Positions 16,774 to 25,479 of a stretch of 64,000 nt of DNA are shown here, piece after piece. The stretch's first letter is position 1; every line of letters begins with the position of its first letter. The stretch lies in NCBI GenBank assembly GCA_017535865.1, contig JAFXTM010000001.1:99312-163311 (forward strand). Reading direction: 5' to 3'. A program made the position numbers and the translations under genes. The stretch is from Oscillospiraceae bacterium. GTDB lineage: Bacteria; Bacillota; Clostridia; Oscillospirales; Oscillospiraceae. Under the pieces are notes generated by a model. That model did no database searches. It was not told where the DNA came from and saw nothing but the letters and a program-made list of their open reading frames with translations.

Positions 16774-16802
16774 TTGTCTTCTGATAGGTGCAACGCTATA
16801 AT
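16774..16802 (+). promoter_or_regulatory. Promoter of the potassium operon
   Basis: -35 TTGTCT (16774-16779), 17-nt spacer, -10 TATAAT (16797-16802). A 7-bp inverted repeat AGCGTTG/CAACGCT overlaps both boxes and could be an operator. The roughly 60-nt leader can form a GCGGGC/GCCCGC stem; no c-di-AMP riboswitch consensus was recognised. Confidence 0.75.
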
Positions 16803-16869
16803 GTCTCCGTTGAGCCTGCGGGCGAAGCCGGTCGACCCTGCCCGCCCCGCATGAAGGAGGAATGAATCC

Positions 16870-18759
16870 TTGGAAAAAATACTTGCCTGCCTGTCTCCCT
16901 CTCCATCCAACCCGAAAATCCTGCGCGCTGCGGCAGATATGGCCGGAGACGGCGCCGAACTGGTCGCGCTGTTTGTCGAGACGCCGCAGTTCCCGCGGCT
17001 GGCCAATGCGGATCGGCGGAGGCTGCAGGAGAATATGCAGATCGCGGAACAGCTTGGTGCAGCCATTCAAACCGTCAGCGGAGACGACGTGGCTTTCCAG
17101 CTCGCAGAATACGCAAAGCTGTCCGGCATCCGGAAAATCGTGCTCGGTCAAAGCGATTTCAAGCTGTCCGTCCTGCCCTCTCAGCCCACCCTGCCCGACA
17201 GACTGGCGGAATACCTGCCGGAAGCGGAGATCCATGTGATCCCGGATCGAAAACGGGGCGTCTATCTGCCGCCTCAGCGAACCGCAGTCAGCAAGCGGCG
17301 AATCCTGATGGACGTTATCGTCACGCTGTCCCTGCTGACGGCCGCCACGCTTCTGGGGATGGTTCTTTACGGCTCCAATCTCTCCAATTCCAGCATCATG
17401 ATGGTCTATCTGCTGGCGGTCCTGCTCATCGCGGTGATCACGTCGCACCGGGCGTACAGCATGGCAGCCTCGGTCGCTTCTCTGTTTCTCTTCAATTTTT
17501 TCTTTGTGCAGCCGCGCTATTCTCTGGTCGCCTATGAGCCCGGGTATCCCGTCAGCTTTCTCGTCATGTTTCTGACGGCCATGATTGCCGGCACGCTCGC
17601 AAACCGCCTCAAGCAGACGGCGTCTCAGGCGGCGCGGACGGCGTTCCGGACCCGGATCATCTCCGAAACGGATCAGCTTCTGGCCAAGGCGGGCAGCAGG
17701 GACGACATCCTACGCTGCTGCGCGGAGCAGAGCGCGAAGCTCCTCGGACGCGGCGTCGTGCTGTACGAAGTGGTAAAGGGCGATGCGTTCCGTCGATTTG
17801 CCATTCCGGAAGATCTCGCCCGGGAGGAAAACCGGACGCTGCCGCTGACGGAAAAGCTTTCGCGCGGACAGGAAGAAAACTGGTGTTACCCGATCCATCT
17901 CCAGGAAAAGCTCTATGCCGTCCTGCAGGTCGCGGATCATGACCCGCCTCCCGAACTCCCCACGCAGAACACGCTGACGTCGGTGCTGGGAGAATGCGCG
18001 CTCGCCCTGGAGAATGAGCAAAACGCCCGGGAAAAGGAGGCGGCCGCTGTTCTGGCCGAGAACGAACGTCTCCGCGCGAATCTGCTGCGCAGCATCTCTC
18101 ATGATCTCCGCACCCCGCTGATGTCCATCGCCGGAAACGCGGGGGCGCTGCTGACCGACGAGAGCCGATATTCGGAAGAAACACGTCATCGGCTTTATTC
18201 GGACATCTATCAGGATTCTCTCTGGCTGATGGATCTGGTGGAAAACCTGCTGGCCAGCACGAGGCTGGAGGGCGGGGCCGACAATCTGCGGCTCTCGACC
18301 GAGCTGCTGGAAGACATCTTTGAGGAGGCCGCCGCCCATGTACATGCGGACAGCGGACACCGTGTGGTCACCGAGACGCCTCCGGACATGCTGATGGTCC
18401 GCGCGGATCCCCGTCTGATCGTTCAGGTCCTTGTCAATCTCATCGGAAACGCCTTGAAGTATACCCCTCCCGGCTCAACGATCCTGATTTCGGCAAAACG
18501 GACGGGAGATACGGCGACCGTATCCGTCGCGGACGACGGCCCCGGCATTTCGTCTGAGGAAAAGGAACATGTCTTTGATATGTTCTTCGTCGGCGGGAAC
18601 GCGGCTTCCGACGGCAGGAGGAGCCTCGGCCTCGGCCTGGCGCTCTGCAAGACGATCGTCAACACCCACGGCGGCGAGATTTGGGTAGAGGACAACAGCC
18701 CGCATGGCTCGGTCTTCTCCTTTACCCTTCCGGTCGAGGAGGTTTCGGAAAATGGATAA
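16870..18759 (+). CDS. kdpD: KdpD-like sensor histidine kinase lacking the KdpD ATPase domain
   Basis: Membrane sensor kinase of 629 aa. Order: UspA-like domain (about 1-125), four closely spaced membrane helices of the DUF4118 type (about 145-245), a GAF-like region (about 265-385), HisKA with phospho-acceptor in LLRSISHDLRTPLMSIAGNAG (about 405), and HATPase (VNLIGNALKYTPPGS, VADDGPGI, LGLGLALCKTIV). Full KdpD (about 890 aa) begins with a Walker-containing KdpD domain that is absent here. TTG start with AAGGAGG 9 nt upstream. It overlaps the response regulator gene by 8 bp. No kdpFABC pump is visible; the genes downstream are Kup and KimA. Confidence 0.9.
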   Translation: MEKILACLSPSPSNPKILRAAADMAGDGAELVALFVETPQFPRLANADRRRLQENMQIAEQLGAAIQTVSGDDVAFQLAEYAKLSGIRKIVLGQSDFKLSVLPSQPTLPDRLAEYLPEAEIHVIPDRKRGVYLPPQRTAVSKRRILMDVIVTLSLLTAATLLGMVLYGSNLSNSSIMMVYLLAVLLIAVITSHRAYSMAASVASLFLFNFFFVQPRYSLVAYEPGYPVSFLVMFLTAMIAGTLANRLKQTASQAARTAFRTRIISETDQLLAKAGSRDDILRCCAEQSAKLLGRGVVLYEVVKGDAFRRFAIPEDLAREENRTLPLTEKLSRGQEENWCYPIHLQEKLYAVLQVADHDPPPELPTQNTLTSVLGECALALENEQNAREKEAAAVLAENERLRANLLRSISHDLRTPLMSIAGNAGALLTDESRYSEETRHRLYSDIYQDSLWLMDLVENLLASTRLEGGADNLRLSTELLEDIFEEAAAHVHADSGHRVVTETPPDMLMVRADPRLIVQVLVNLIGNALKYTPPGSTILISAKRTGDTATVSVADDGPGISSEEKEHVFDMFFVGGNAASDGRRSLGLGLALCKTIVNTHGGEIWVEDNSPHGSVFSFTLPVEEVSENG

Positions 18760-19447
18760 ATGGAAAATCATGGTCGTTGAGGACGACGCGCCGGTCCGGC
18801 ACCTGATCACCGCCTCTCTGTCCGCCGAGGACTATACCGTGATCGTCGCGGAAACCGCAGCGGCGGCGGTGCAGCTCGCCGCCACGCAGAATCCGGACAT
18901 CATTCTTCTGGATCTCGGGCTCCCCGACGGGGACGGCGTGGATGTGATCGCGAAGATCCGCCTCTGGACGGAAACGCCGATCATCGTGATCAGCGCCCGC
19001 GACGAGGACACGGACAAGATCGAGGCGCTCGACGCCGGGGCGGACGATTATCTGACCAAACCGTTCTCCGTGGCCGAGCTCCTTGCACGCCTTCGCTCGA
19101 CGCAGCGCCGCCTGACGCATCTGGCCGCGGGCAATTCGGAGGCCATGTTCAAAAACGGAGATCTCATCATTGACTATGCAGCAGGCTGCGCCTATCTCGC
19201 CGGACAGGAGCTGAAGCTGACGCCGATCGAATACCGCCTCCTTTGTCTGCTGGCGCAGAATGTGGGAAAAGTTTTGACGCACAAGTACATTACGCAGAAG
19301 GTGTGGGGCGTCGGCTGGGAAAACAACATCGCTTCCCTGCGCGTATTTATGGCGACACTGCGGAAAAAGCTTGAGGCTTCGCCCGATTCACCGACCTATA
19401 TCCAGACGCACATCGGCGTCGGATACCGCATGCTGAAGATCGATTAG
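18752..19447 (+). CDS. kdpE: KdpE-like OmpR-family response regulator
   Basis: 231-aa transcription factor: receiver domain with VVEDDAPVRH, phospho-acceptor Asp in IILLDLGLPDGDG, ISARDE and the KPF lysine, followed by an OmpR-type winged helix (TPIEYRLLCLLAQNVGKVLTHKYI ... RVFMATLRKKLE ... GVGYRM). The start MDKWKIMVVED at 18752 is set by GAGGAGG upstream and overlaps the kinase stop. It presumably receives phosphate from the adjacent kinase and controls the potassium transporters. Confidence 0.94.
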   Translation: MDKWKIMVVEDDAPVRHLITASLSAEDYTVIVAETAAAAVQLAATQNPDIILLDLGLPDGDGVDVIAKIRLWTETPIIVISARDEDTDKIEALDAGADDYLTKPFSVAELLARLRSTQRRLTHLAAGNSEAMFKNGDLIIDYAAGCAYLAGQELKLTPIEYRLLCLLAQNVGKVLTHKYITQKVWGVGWENNIASLRVFMATLRKKLEASPDSPTYIQTHIGVGYRMLKID

Positions 19448-19489
19448 TCCGAAGCCGGGGGGCAGACGAGACGGAAAGGAGGCATCTGC

Positions 19490-21508
19490 ATGAAACAAAA
19501 GAAGCGCGTTCGATCCGGGTTCCTTCTGGCTGCTCTCGGCATGATTTACGGCGACATCGGCACTTCCCCGCTGTATGTGCTGAAATACATCGTCGCGGAA
19601 AGCGGCGAAAGCGCCGTGGGCGAGGCGTTGATCCTCGGTGCGCTCTCTCTGATCCTGTGGACGCTCCTCCTTTTGGCTACGGTAAAGGGCGTGCTGCTTC
19701 TGCTGCGGGCGGACAACCAGGGGGAAGGCGGGCATTTTGCTCTGTTTGCGCTGGTGCGTGACCGCGGGCACTGGCTTCTCTTCCCGGCCGCGCTTGGCGG
19801 CGCCGCCCTGCTGGCCGATTCGGTCCTGACGCCTGCCCTGACCTTTACAGCCGCGGTGGAAGGCAGCTTCACCCTTGTTCCGGCCGCTTCTTCCGGCTTG
19901 GGCAGTCGCGGAGTCGTGCTGCTTGTCTTTTTCCTGCTCTCTGCGCTGTTCATGCTGCAGGGGCTCGGCAGTCGGCGGACCGGCCGCTTCCTCGGGCCGA
20001 TCATGCTGACCTGGTTCCTCTTCATCGGCGCGACCGGAGCCTTGCAGCTGAGCGGGGCGTTCACGGTGCTGCGCGCACTTGATCCGCGGCTGGGCGTCCG
20101 TTTTCTTTTCAGTTCTCTCAACCCCATGGGCTTTGCCCTGCTGGGGCTCGTTTTTCTCTCCGTCACGGGCACGGAGATCCTGTATGCCAATCTGGATTTC
20201 AGCGGGAGAAAAGCGATCACGCGCGCATGGCCCTTTGTGCTGCTCTGCCTCTGCCTGAGTTATCTCGGCCAGGGGGCCTGGTTCCTCAGAACAGCCGATG
20301 CGGCGACAGGCCTTTCCGGCGAGGGGATCGATCCCTTCTTTCAGATGCTGTCTCCGGGGCTCCGTATCCCGGCGCTGCTTCTGGCGCTCTCCGCGGCATG
20401 GGCTGCGTCTCAAACCGTAATAAACGGCTCCTTTACGCTGGTATCGGAGGCGATCCGGTTGAACCTTCTCCCTCCGCTGGAGATCCGGTATCCTTCCGCG
20501 TCCATTCGGCAGGAGTATATCCCCGCCGTGAACGTCCTGATGTGGCTCTTCAGCTGTACGGCTGTGGCGGTCTTTCAGCGCGGACAGCGCATGGCGTCCG
20601 TCTATGGGCTGACCATCGCGATCTCGATGCTGACCACCACGGTCATGCTGTTCGTCTATTACCGGAGAAAACAAGGGAAGGCCTGGCCGATATACTGTCT
20701 GCTGGCTGTGTTCGGCCTGCTTGAAACGTTTTTCCTGGCGGCAAGCATGGAAAAGCTCCTGACCGGCGGCGTGGTGACTCTTCTGATGACCCTGTTTCTG
20801 TTGGCGGCCATGCTCTCCTGGGATCGCGGAGAAGCGATCGAGAGGCGATTCAGCGCCCGGCTCCCGCTGCGGGATTATCTCGCTCAGCTCGAGCAGCTGC
20901 GCTCGGATACGGATTATCTGAAAACCGCCGACAATCTCGTGTATATCGACAGAGGGAACGAAACGGAGACGGTGGATCAGGCGATCCTGTACTCCGTTCT
21001 GGACCGGGGACCCAAGCGGGCGGAGGCCTATTGGTTCGTCAGCGTCAACACCGACAGCGAGCCCTATCTGCAGCGTTATCGGGTGGAGACCTTCGGAACC
21101 GACTGCGTTTTTCGGCTGAACCTGGATCTCGGATACAAATGCAGCAGACCGCTGACCTGGTACCTGAAAGATGTGTTTCTGGACATGGAAAGGAAGCGCC
21201 TGGCTCCGATCAGCAGAAAGCCCTACTGTCTGAGCGAGGATTCTGCGCTCGGCACCTTCCATTACTGCGTCCTGCGCAGGCGGGGCTCCGGAGCCGAATC
21301 CCTCTCCACGGCGGATCTGTGGGCCATGCGTATGCGAAGCCTGCTCCAGGGTCTGACCGGCATTCGGGAAGAGTGGTATACGGATGAAAATACCGACGTC
21401 GAAGTTGAGTGGATCCCTCTGTCGCTCATCGAAGAAGCGCCCATAGAGCGCATCCGGCGTCTGCTGAAGGACCCGGAAGCGTCCGATAAATCAGAAACAG
21501 AGGAATGA
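19490..21508 (+). CDS. kup: Kup-family potassium transporter
   Basis: 672-aa proton-coupled K+ importer. The N-terminal signature AALGMIYGDIGTSPLYVLKYI is diagnostic of the KUP/HAK family. About 12 membrane segments occupy the first 440 residues, including GEGGHFALFALVRD and ADSVLTPALTFTAAVEGS. A soluble C-terminal domain (about 440-672) follows. Length is normal. It lies 42 bp after kdpE with its own AAAGGAGG site and is followed by kimA. Confidence 0.95.
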   Translation: MKQKKRVRSGFLLAALGMIYGDIGTSPLYVLKYIVAESGESAVGEALILGALSLILWTLLLLATVKGVLLLLRADNQGEGGHFALFALVRDRGHWLLFPAALGGAALLADSVLTPALTFTAAVEGSFTLVPAASSGLGSRGVVLLVFFLLSALFMLQGLGSRRTGRFLGPIMLTWFLFIGATGALQLSGAFTVLRALDPRLGVRFLFSSLNPMGFALLGLVFLSVTGTEILYANLDFSGRKAITRAWPFVLLCLCLSYLGQGAWFLRTADAATGLSGEGIDPFFQMLSPGLRIPALLLALSAAWAASQTVINGSFTLVSEAIRLNLLPPLEIRYPSASIRQEYIPAVNVLMWLFSCTAVAVFQRGQRMASVYGLTIAISMLTTTVMLFVYYRRKQGKAWPIYCLLAVFGLLETFFLAASMEKLLTGGVVTLLMTLFLLAAMLSWDRGEAIERRFSARLPLRDYLAQLEQLRSDTDYLKTADNLVYIDRGNETETVDQAILYSVLDRGPKRAEAYWFVSVNTDSEPYLQRYRVETFGTDCVFRLNLDLGYKCSRPLTWYLKDVFLDMERKRLAPISRKPYCLSEDSALGTFHYCVLRRRGSGAESLSTADLWAMRMRSLLQGLTGIREEWYTDENTDVEVEWIPLSLIEEAPIERIRRLLKDPEASDKSETEE

Positions 21509-21533
21509 GTTTCTGCGGAAAGGTGGAGATGGT

Positions 21534-23384
21534 GTGAAAGAAAAACTGTTGACCTTCTTTCTCGGGAGACGCCTGGAGGACACCGAACTGAGCGAGGAAA
21601 AATTCAATGTCCTTTGGGGCATCCCGATCTTTGCCAGCGACGCGATCTCGTCGGTCAGCTACGCCGGGGAAGAGATCCTGCTGGTGCTGGTGCCGGTGCT
21701 CGCGATGGCCTCTTTCCGTGTCTTCCTGCCGATCGTCGCGGCGATCATCTGCCTGCTTGCCATCCTCGTGTTCTGCTACCGGCAGACCATTGAAGCTTAT
21801 CCCGAGGGCGGCGGCGCGTACATCGTGGCCTCGGACAATCTGGGAGAAAAGATCGGCCTGATCGCGGGCGGCTCGCTGATCATGGACTACATTCTGACGG
21901 TGGCGGTCAGCTCCTGTGCGGGCGCGGCAGCCATCACCTCGGCGTTTCCCTCCATGCTCCCCTACAAGGCGCTCCTGGCCTTTCTCATCATCTGCCTGCT
22001 GACCTGGGGCAACCTTCGCGGTATCCGCGATTCCTCCGTGATGTTCGGCGTGCCGACATACCTGTTTATTCTGACGATGTTCAGTTTGATCGCGACCGGC
22101 ATCGTCAAGTACAGCCTTGGTCTGGCCACACCCGCCGAAGAGGCGGTCATGACTGCCAACTCCTCCGAGCTTATGACCGATGCGTCGGTGATCCTGATCC
22201 TCAAGGCCTTTGCCTCCGGATGCACGGCGCTGACGGGCGTGGAGGCGGTGTCCAACGGCGTGCCGAATTTCAAGGAGCCTGCGCCGCAGCACGCCAAGAA
22301 AGTACTGCTCGCGATGGCGAGCTTTGTGTGCATCATCTTCTTCGGGGTAAGCCTGCTGATCTCCCTCTACAAGATCGTGCCTTCCGAGGACGCCACGGCC
22401 GTCAGCATGCTGGCCGCCGCCGTCTTTGGCAAGGGCAGCGCCATGTTCTATGTTACGCAGGTCATGACCGTGGTCATCCTGTCGCTGGCGGCGAACACCG
22501 CCTTTGCGGACCTGCCGCTGCTGATGAGCCTCATCGCCAGCCATGGGTATCTGCCGAAGCAGCTCGTCAACCGCGGCTCCCGTCTGAATTTTTCCAACGG
22601 CATTTTGTTCCTGTTCGGGATGGCTTCCATCCTGGTGTTCATCTTCCGGGGCAGCCAGCACCTGCTGCTGCCGCTGTACGCCAGCGGCGTGTTCATCTCC
22701 TTCTTCCTGAGCCAGTTCGGCATGCTCACGCATTGGCGCAAGCGGAAGGGACCGCACTGGAGATTCAAAGCGGCCGTAAACGGGTTTGGCAGCGTTCTCA
22801 CCGGATCGGTGCTGATCATCATCGTGATCATGAAATTCATGCGCGGCGCCTGGGTCGCTCTGCTGCTCATCTCGCTGTTTATCCTGATCATGCTTAAAAT
22901 CAAGCGCCATTATGAGAAGGTCAGTGAGGATCTGACCATCTCCTCCGTTGAAAAGGCGCTGGCGGAGATCAACCACGATAAGACCGCGCGGGTCATCATC
23001 CCCGTGCAGGGCCTGAACAAGTCCTTTATCAAAACCCTCAACTGCGCTTTGAGCTGCGGTTTTACTTCCATGGAGCTGTACAGCGTATGCAGCACGGAGG
23101 AACAGGCGGTGAAGATCAAGGAGCAGATCGAGGCGCTGGGCGTCGACTGCGAGTACCGCTATGACATCACGACCCTGCGCAACACCAACGACATCCTGCT
23201 CGCGCACATCAAACGGGAGGCGGACACCTTGGAGAATGAACGGCTGATCGTCATGATGGGCGGTCTTGTGGTGACCTCTCCCTTCAAAAAGATCCTGCAC
23301 AACAGTACGACGCACCGCCTGATGCGAAAGATGGAAACGTATCGAAACGTCTATGTCTTTTCCGTCCCGTATGTCATAGAATAA
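21534..23384 (+). CDS. kimA: KimA-type high-affinity potassium importer (APC superfamily)
   Basis: 616-aa permease whose N-terminal block WGIPIFASDAISSVSYAGEEILLVL matches Bacillus KimA (YdaO). Other family blocks are AYPEGGGAYIVASDNLG, CTALTGVEAVSNGVPNF and AFADLPLLMSLIASHGYLPKQLV. It has about 12 membrane helices and a cytosolic C-terminal domain (about 465-616) of the kind that binds c-di-AMP in KimA. GTG start with AAAGGTGG upstream. Last gene of the potassium operon, so two unrelated secondary K+ importers are co-expressed. Confidence 0.9.
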   Translation: MKEKLLTFFLGRRLEDTELSEEKFNVLWGIPIFASDAISSVSYAGEEILLVLVPVLAMASFRVFLPIVAAIICLLAILVFCYRQTIEAYPEGGGAYIVASDNLGEKIGLIAGGSLIMDYILTVAVSSCAGAAAITSAFPSMLPYKALLAFLIICLLTWGNLRGIRDSSVMFGVPTYLFILTMFSLIATGIVKYSLGLATPAEEAVMTANSSELMTDASVILILKAFASGCTALTGVEAVSNGVPNFKEPAPQHAKKVLLAMASFVCIIFFGVSLLISLYKIVPSEDATAVSMLAAAVFGKGSAMFYVTQVMTVVILSLAANTAFADLPLLMSLIASHGYLPKQLVNRGSRLNFSNGILFLFGMASILVFIFRGSQHLLLPLYASGVFISFFLSQFGMLTHWRKRKGPHWRFKAAVNGFGSVLTGSVLIIIVIMKFMRGAWVALLLISLFILIMLKIKRHYEKVSEDLTISSVEKALAEINHDKTARVIIPVQGLNKSFIKTLNCALSCGFTSMELYSVCSTEEQAVKIKEQIEALGVDCEYRYDITTLRNTNDILLAHIKREADTLENERLIVMMGGLVVTSPFKKILHNSTTHRLMRKMETYRNVYVFSVPYVIE

Positions 23385-23460
23385 GCGCAAAAAAGGCGGC
23401 GTTGGTCGTTTCCCGACAGTCCGACGGCCTGCCGCGTCAAGCCTTTCCGGCAGAAAAAAC

Positions 23461-23499
23461 GAAACAGCAGATCGACCGATCGGTTCGATCTGCTGTTTC
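23461..23499 (+). terminator. Terminator between kimA and glmS (convergent)
   Basis: 15-bp perfect stem GAAACAGCAGATCGA / TCGATCTGCTGTTTC with a CCGATCGGT loop, A-run upstream and TTCTTC downstream, so it may work in both directions. The flanks 23424-23460 and 23500-23526 resemble other terminators in this window (16.5 and 53.0-53.5 kb). Confidence 0.8.
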
Positions 23500-23624
23500 T
23501 TCTTCGGCAGAAGGCATGTGCTTTGAGCCGATAATTCATTCTCGGGTGAAGGCGGTTCCTTTTGAAATGCCCCCGGGGAAAAGGACCGGCTTCTGCCGCA
23601 GCCCTCTTTCAAGCCGCAGTTTTT

Positions 23625-25448
23625 CTATTCCACCGTGACGGACTTCGCCAGATTCTTCGGCTTGTCGATGTCGCAGCCCTTCTCTTTTGCCGCGTAATAG
23701 GCCAGAAGCTGCAGCGGTACGACGGCCAGGATAGCAGAAAAGATCGTGTCGATCCGCGGGATGAAGATCACGTCGTCCGCCTGGGAAACGATCCTGGTAT
23801 TCCCGCGGAAGGCCAGCGCCAGCACCTTTGCGCCGCGGGCCTTGACTTCCACGATGTTGCTGAGCGTTTTGTCCGCCAGCGCCTCGTTGCAGCAGACGGC
23901 GATCACGGGCTGCCCCTCGTCGATGAGCGCGATCGTGCCGTGCTTGAGTTCTCCGGCCGCGTAGGATTCCGCGTGGAGGTAGGAGATCTCCTTCATCTTG
24001 AGCGCGCCTTCGAGCGCGACGGCGTAATCGGTGTTGCGCCCGATGAAGAACAGGGACTGACTGGCGTAGCGGGAAGCCACCGTCGGGAGCAGATAGTTCA
24101 TGTCGATCGTCTCCTGCAGGAGCTTCGGCAGCTGCATCAGCTTCTTTATCAGTGCGGCATAGTCTTTTTCGTCCAGCCGCCCGAGCCGTTCGGCGATATA
24201 GATCGCGAGCAGGTACAGGACCGCGAGCTGCGTGGTATAGCCCTTGGTGGTCGCCACGGCGATCTCCGGCCCCGCCCAGGTGTAGAGCGTGTGGTCGGCG
24301 AGCTTGGCGATCGTGCTGCCGACGACGTTGACGATGCCGATGATCTTCGCCCCGCGGCTGCGGCACTCCTTCAGCGCGGCGATGGTGTCGGCGGTCTCAC
24401 CGGACTGGGAGATCACGAGCACCAGTGTGTGCTCGTCCACCATGGGATCGCCGTAACGCAGCTCGCTGGCGAGCTCCGCCTGAACCGGGATCCGGCACAG
24501 TCTTTCGATCGCATAGCGTCCGGAGCAGCCTGCATAGTAAGCCGAACCGCAGGCGGTGATGATGATCTTGTTGATCCCCCGCAGTTCCTCCGCGGAGAGC
24601 TCAAAGTCGTCCAGCCGGATCCTGCCCTCGTGCAGGCGCGGCACGAGCGCGGCCTTGACGGCGCCCGGCTGCTCCATGATCTCCTTGAGCATGAAATGCT
24701 CATACCCGCCCTTTTCGGCCGCTTCCACATTCCACGTCACGCGGCTGACGGGCTTTTTGATCTCCTGCCCCGTGCAGTCATACACCCGGATGGACGCCGA
24801 CGTGAGCTCCGCCATCTCCCCGTCTTCCAGGTAGATGACGTTTTTGGTGTGGGCGACAAGCGCGGTGACGTCCGAGGCAAAATAGTTCTCGCCCACTCCG
24901 ATGCCGAGGATCAGGGGGCTCGACTCCCGAACCGCATAGAGCGTATCCGGCGCGTCGGTGCAGAGGATGCCGAGCGCGTAGGAGCCCTCGAGCCGGGCGG
25001 CGGTCTTCATGACGGCGGCTTTGATGTCCCCGTCGTAGTTGAACTCCAGCAGATGGACGATGGTCTCGGTATCGGTCTCGCTCTCAAAAACGTAGCCGTC
25101 CGCGATCAGCTCCTCCCGCAGGGCGAGATAATTCTCTATGATCCCGTTGTGAACGATCGCAAAGCGCCCGTCGTTGGACAGGTGAGGATGGGCGTTCGTA
25201 TCTGTCGGCGCGCCGTGGGTGGCCCAGCGGGTGTGTCCGATGCCGGTCACGCCGGGGACCGCCGCGCCGTCCCGGGTCTTTTCACAGAGTTTGGCGATCC
25301 GCCCGCTGACCTTCTCCACGTCGATCGCGCCGCCGGCCAGCACGGCGATCCCCGCCGAATCATAGCCCCGGTATTCCAGCTGCCGCAATCCCTTGAGAAG
25401 GATCGGCGCCGCGCTGCGCGCGCCGGTAAAGCCTACGATGCCGCACAT
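23625..25448 (-). CDS. glmS: Glutamine--fructose-6-phosphate aminotransferase
   Basis: Makes glucosamine-6-phosphate for cell-wall amino sugars. The 607-aa protein has the Ntn glutaminase domain with Cys2 (MCGIVGFTG), RGYDSAGIA and HTRWATHGAPTDTNAHPH, then two SIS isomerase domains (TACGSAYYAGCSGRYAIE, SQSGETADTIAAL, YLHAESYAAGELKHGTIALID), ending LAKSVTVE. Length is canonical. Only 31 nt separate it from glnN, leaving no room for a glmS ribozyme; it is probably expressed with glnN and so tied to nitrogen status. Confidence 0.97.
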   Translation of the reverse strand: MCGIVGFTGARSAAPILLKGLRQLEYRGYDSAGIAVLAGGAIDVEKVSGRIAKLCEKTRDGAAVPGVTGIGHTRWATHGAPTDTNAHPHLSNDGRFAIVHNGIIENYLALREELIADGYVFESETDTETIVHLLEFNYDGDIKAAVMKTAARLEGSYALGILCTDAPDTLYAVRESSPLILGIGVGENYFASDVTALVAHTKNVIYLEDGEMAELTSASIRVYDCTGQEIKKPVSRVTWNVEAAEKGGYEHFMLKEIMEQPGAVKAALVPRLHEGRIRLDDFELSAEELRGINKIIITACGSAYYAGCSGRYAIERLCRIPVQAELASELRYGDPMVDEHTLVLVISQSGETADTIAALKECRSRGAKIIGIVNVVGSTIAKLADHTLYTWAGPEIAVATTKGYTTQLAVLYLLAIYIAERLGRLDEKDYAALIKKLMQLPKLLQETIDMNYLLPTVASRYASQSLFFIGRNTDYAVALEGALKMKEISYLHAESYAAGELKHGTIALIDEGQPVIAVCCNEALADKTLSNIVEVKARGAKVLALAFRGNTRIVSQADDVIFIPRIDTIFSAILAVVPLQLLAYYAAKEKGCDIDKPKNLAKSVTVE

Positions 25449-25479
25449 CTTTCCGCCCCTCCCTTTCGCGTCTTGCCCG

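Noticed and set aside
16803-16869. c-di-AMP (ydaO) riboswitch ahead of the potassium operon
   Set aside because: The leader is only about 60 nt and shows none of the conserved ydaO motif blocks.
25449-25479. glmS ribozyme ahead of glmS
   Set aside because: Only 31 nt separate glnN and glmS, too short for the ribozyme.
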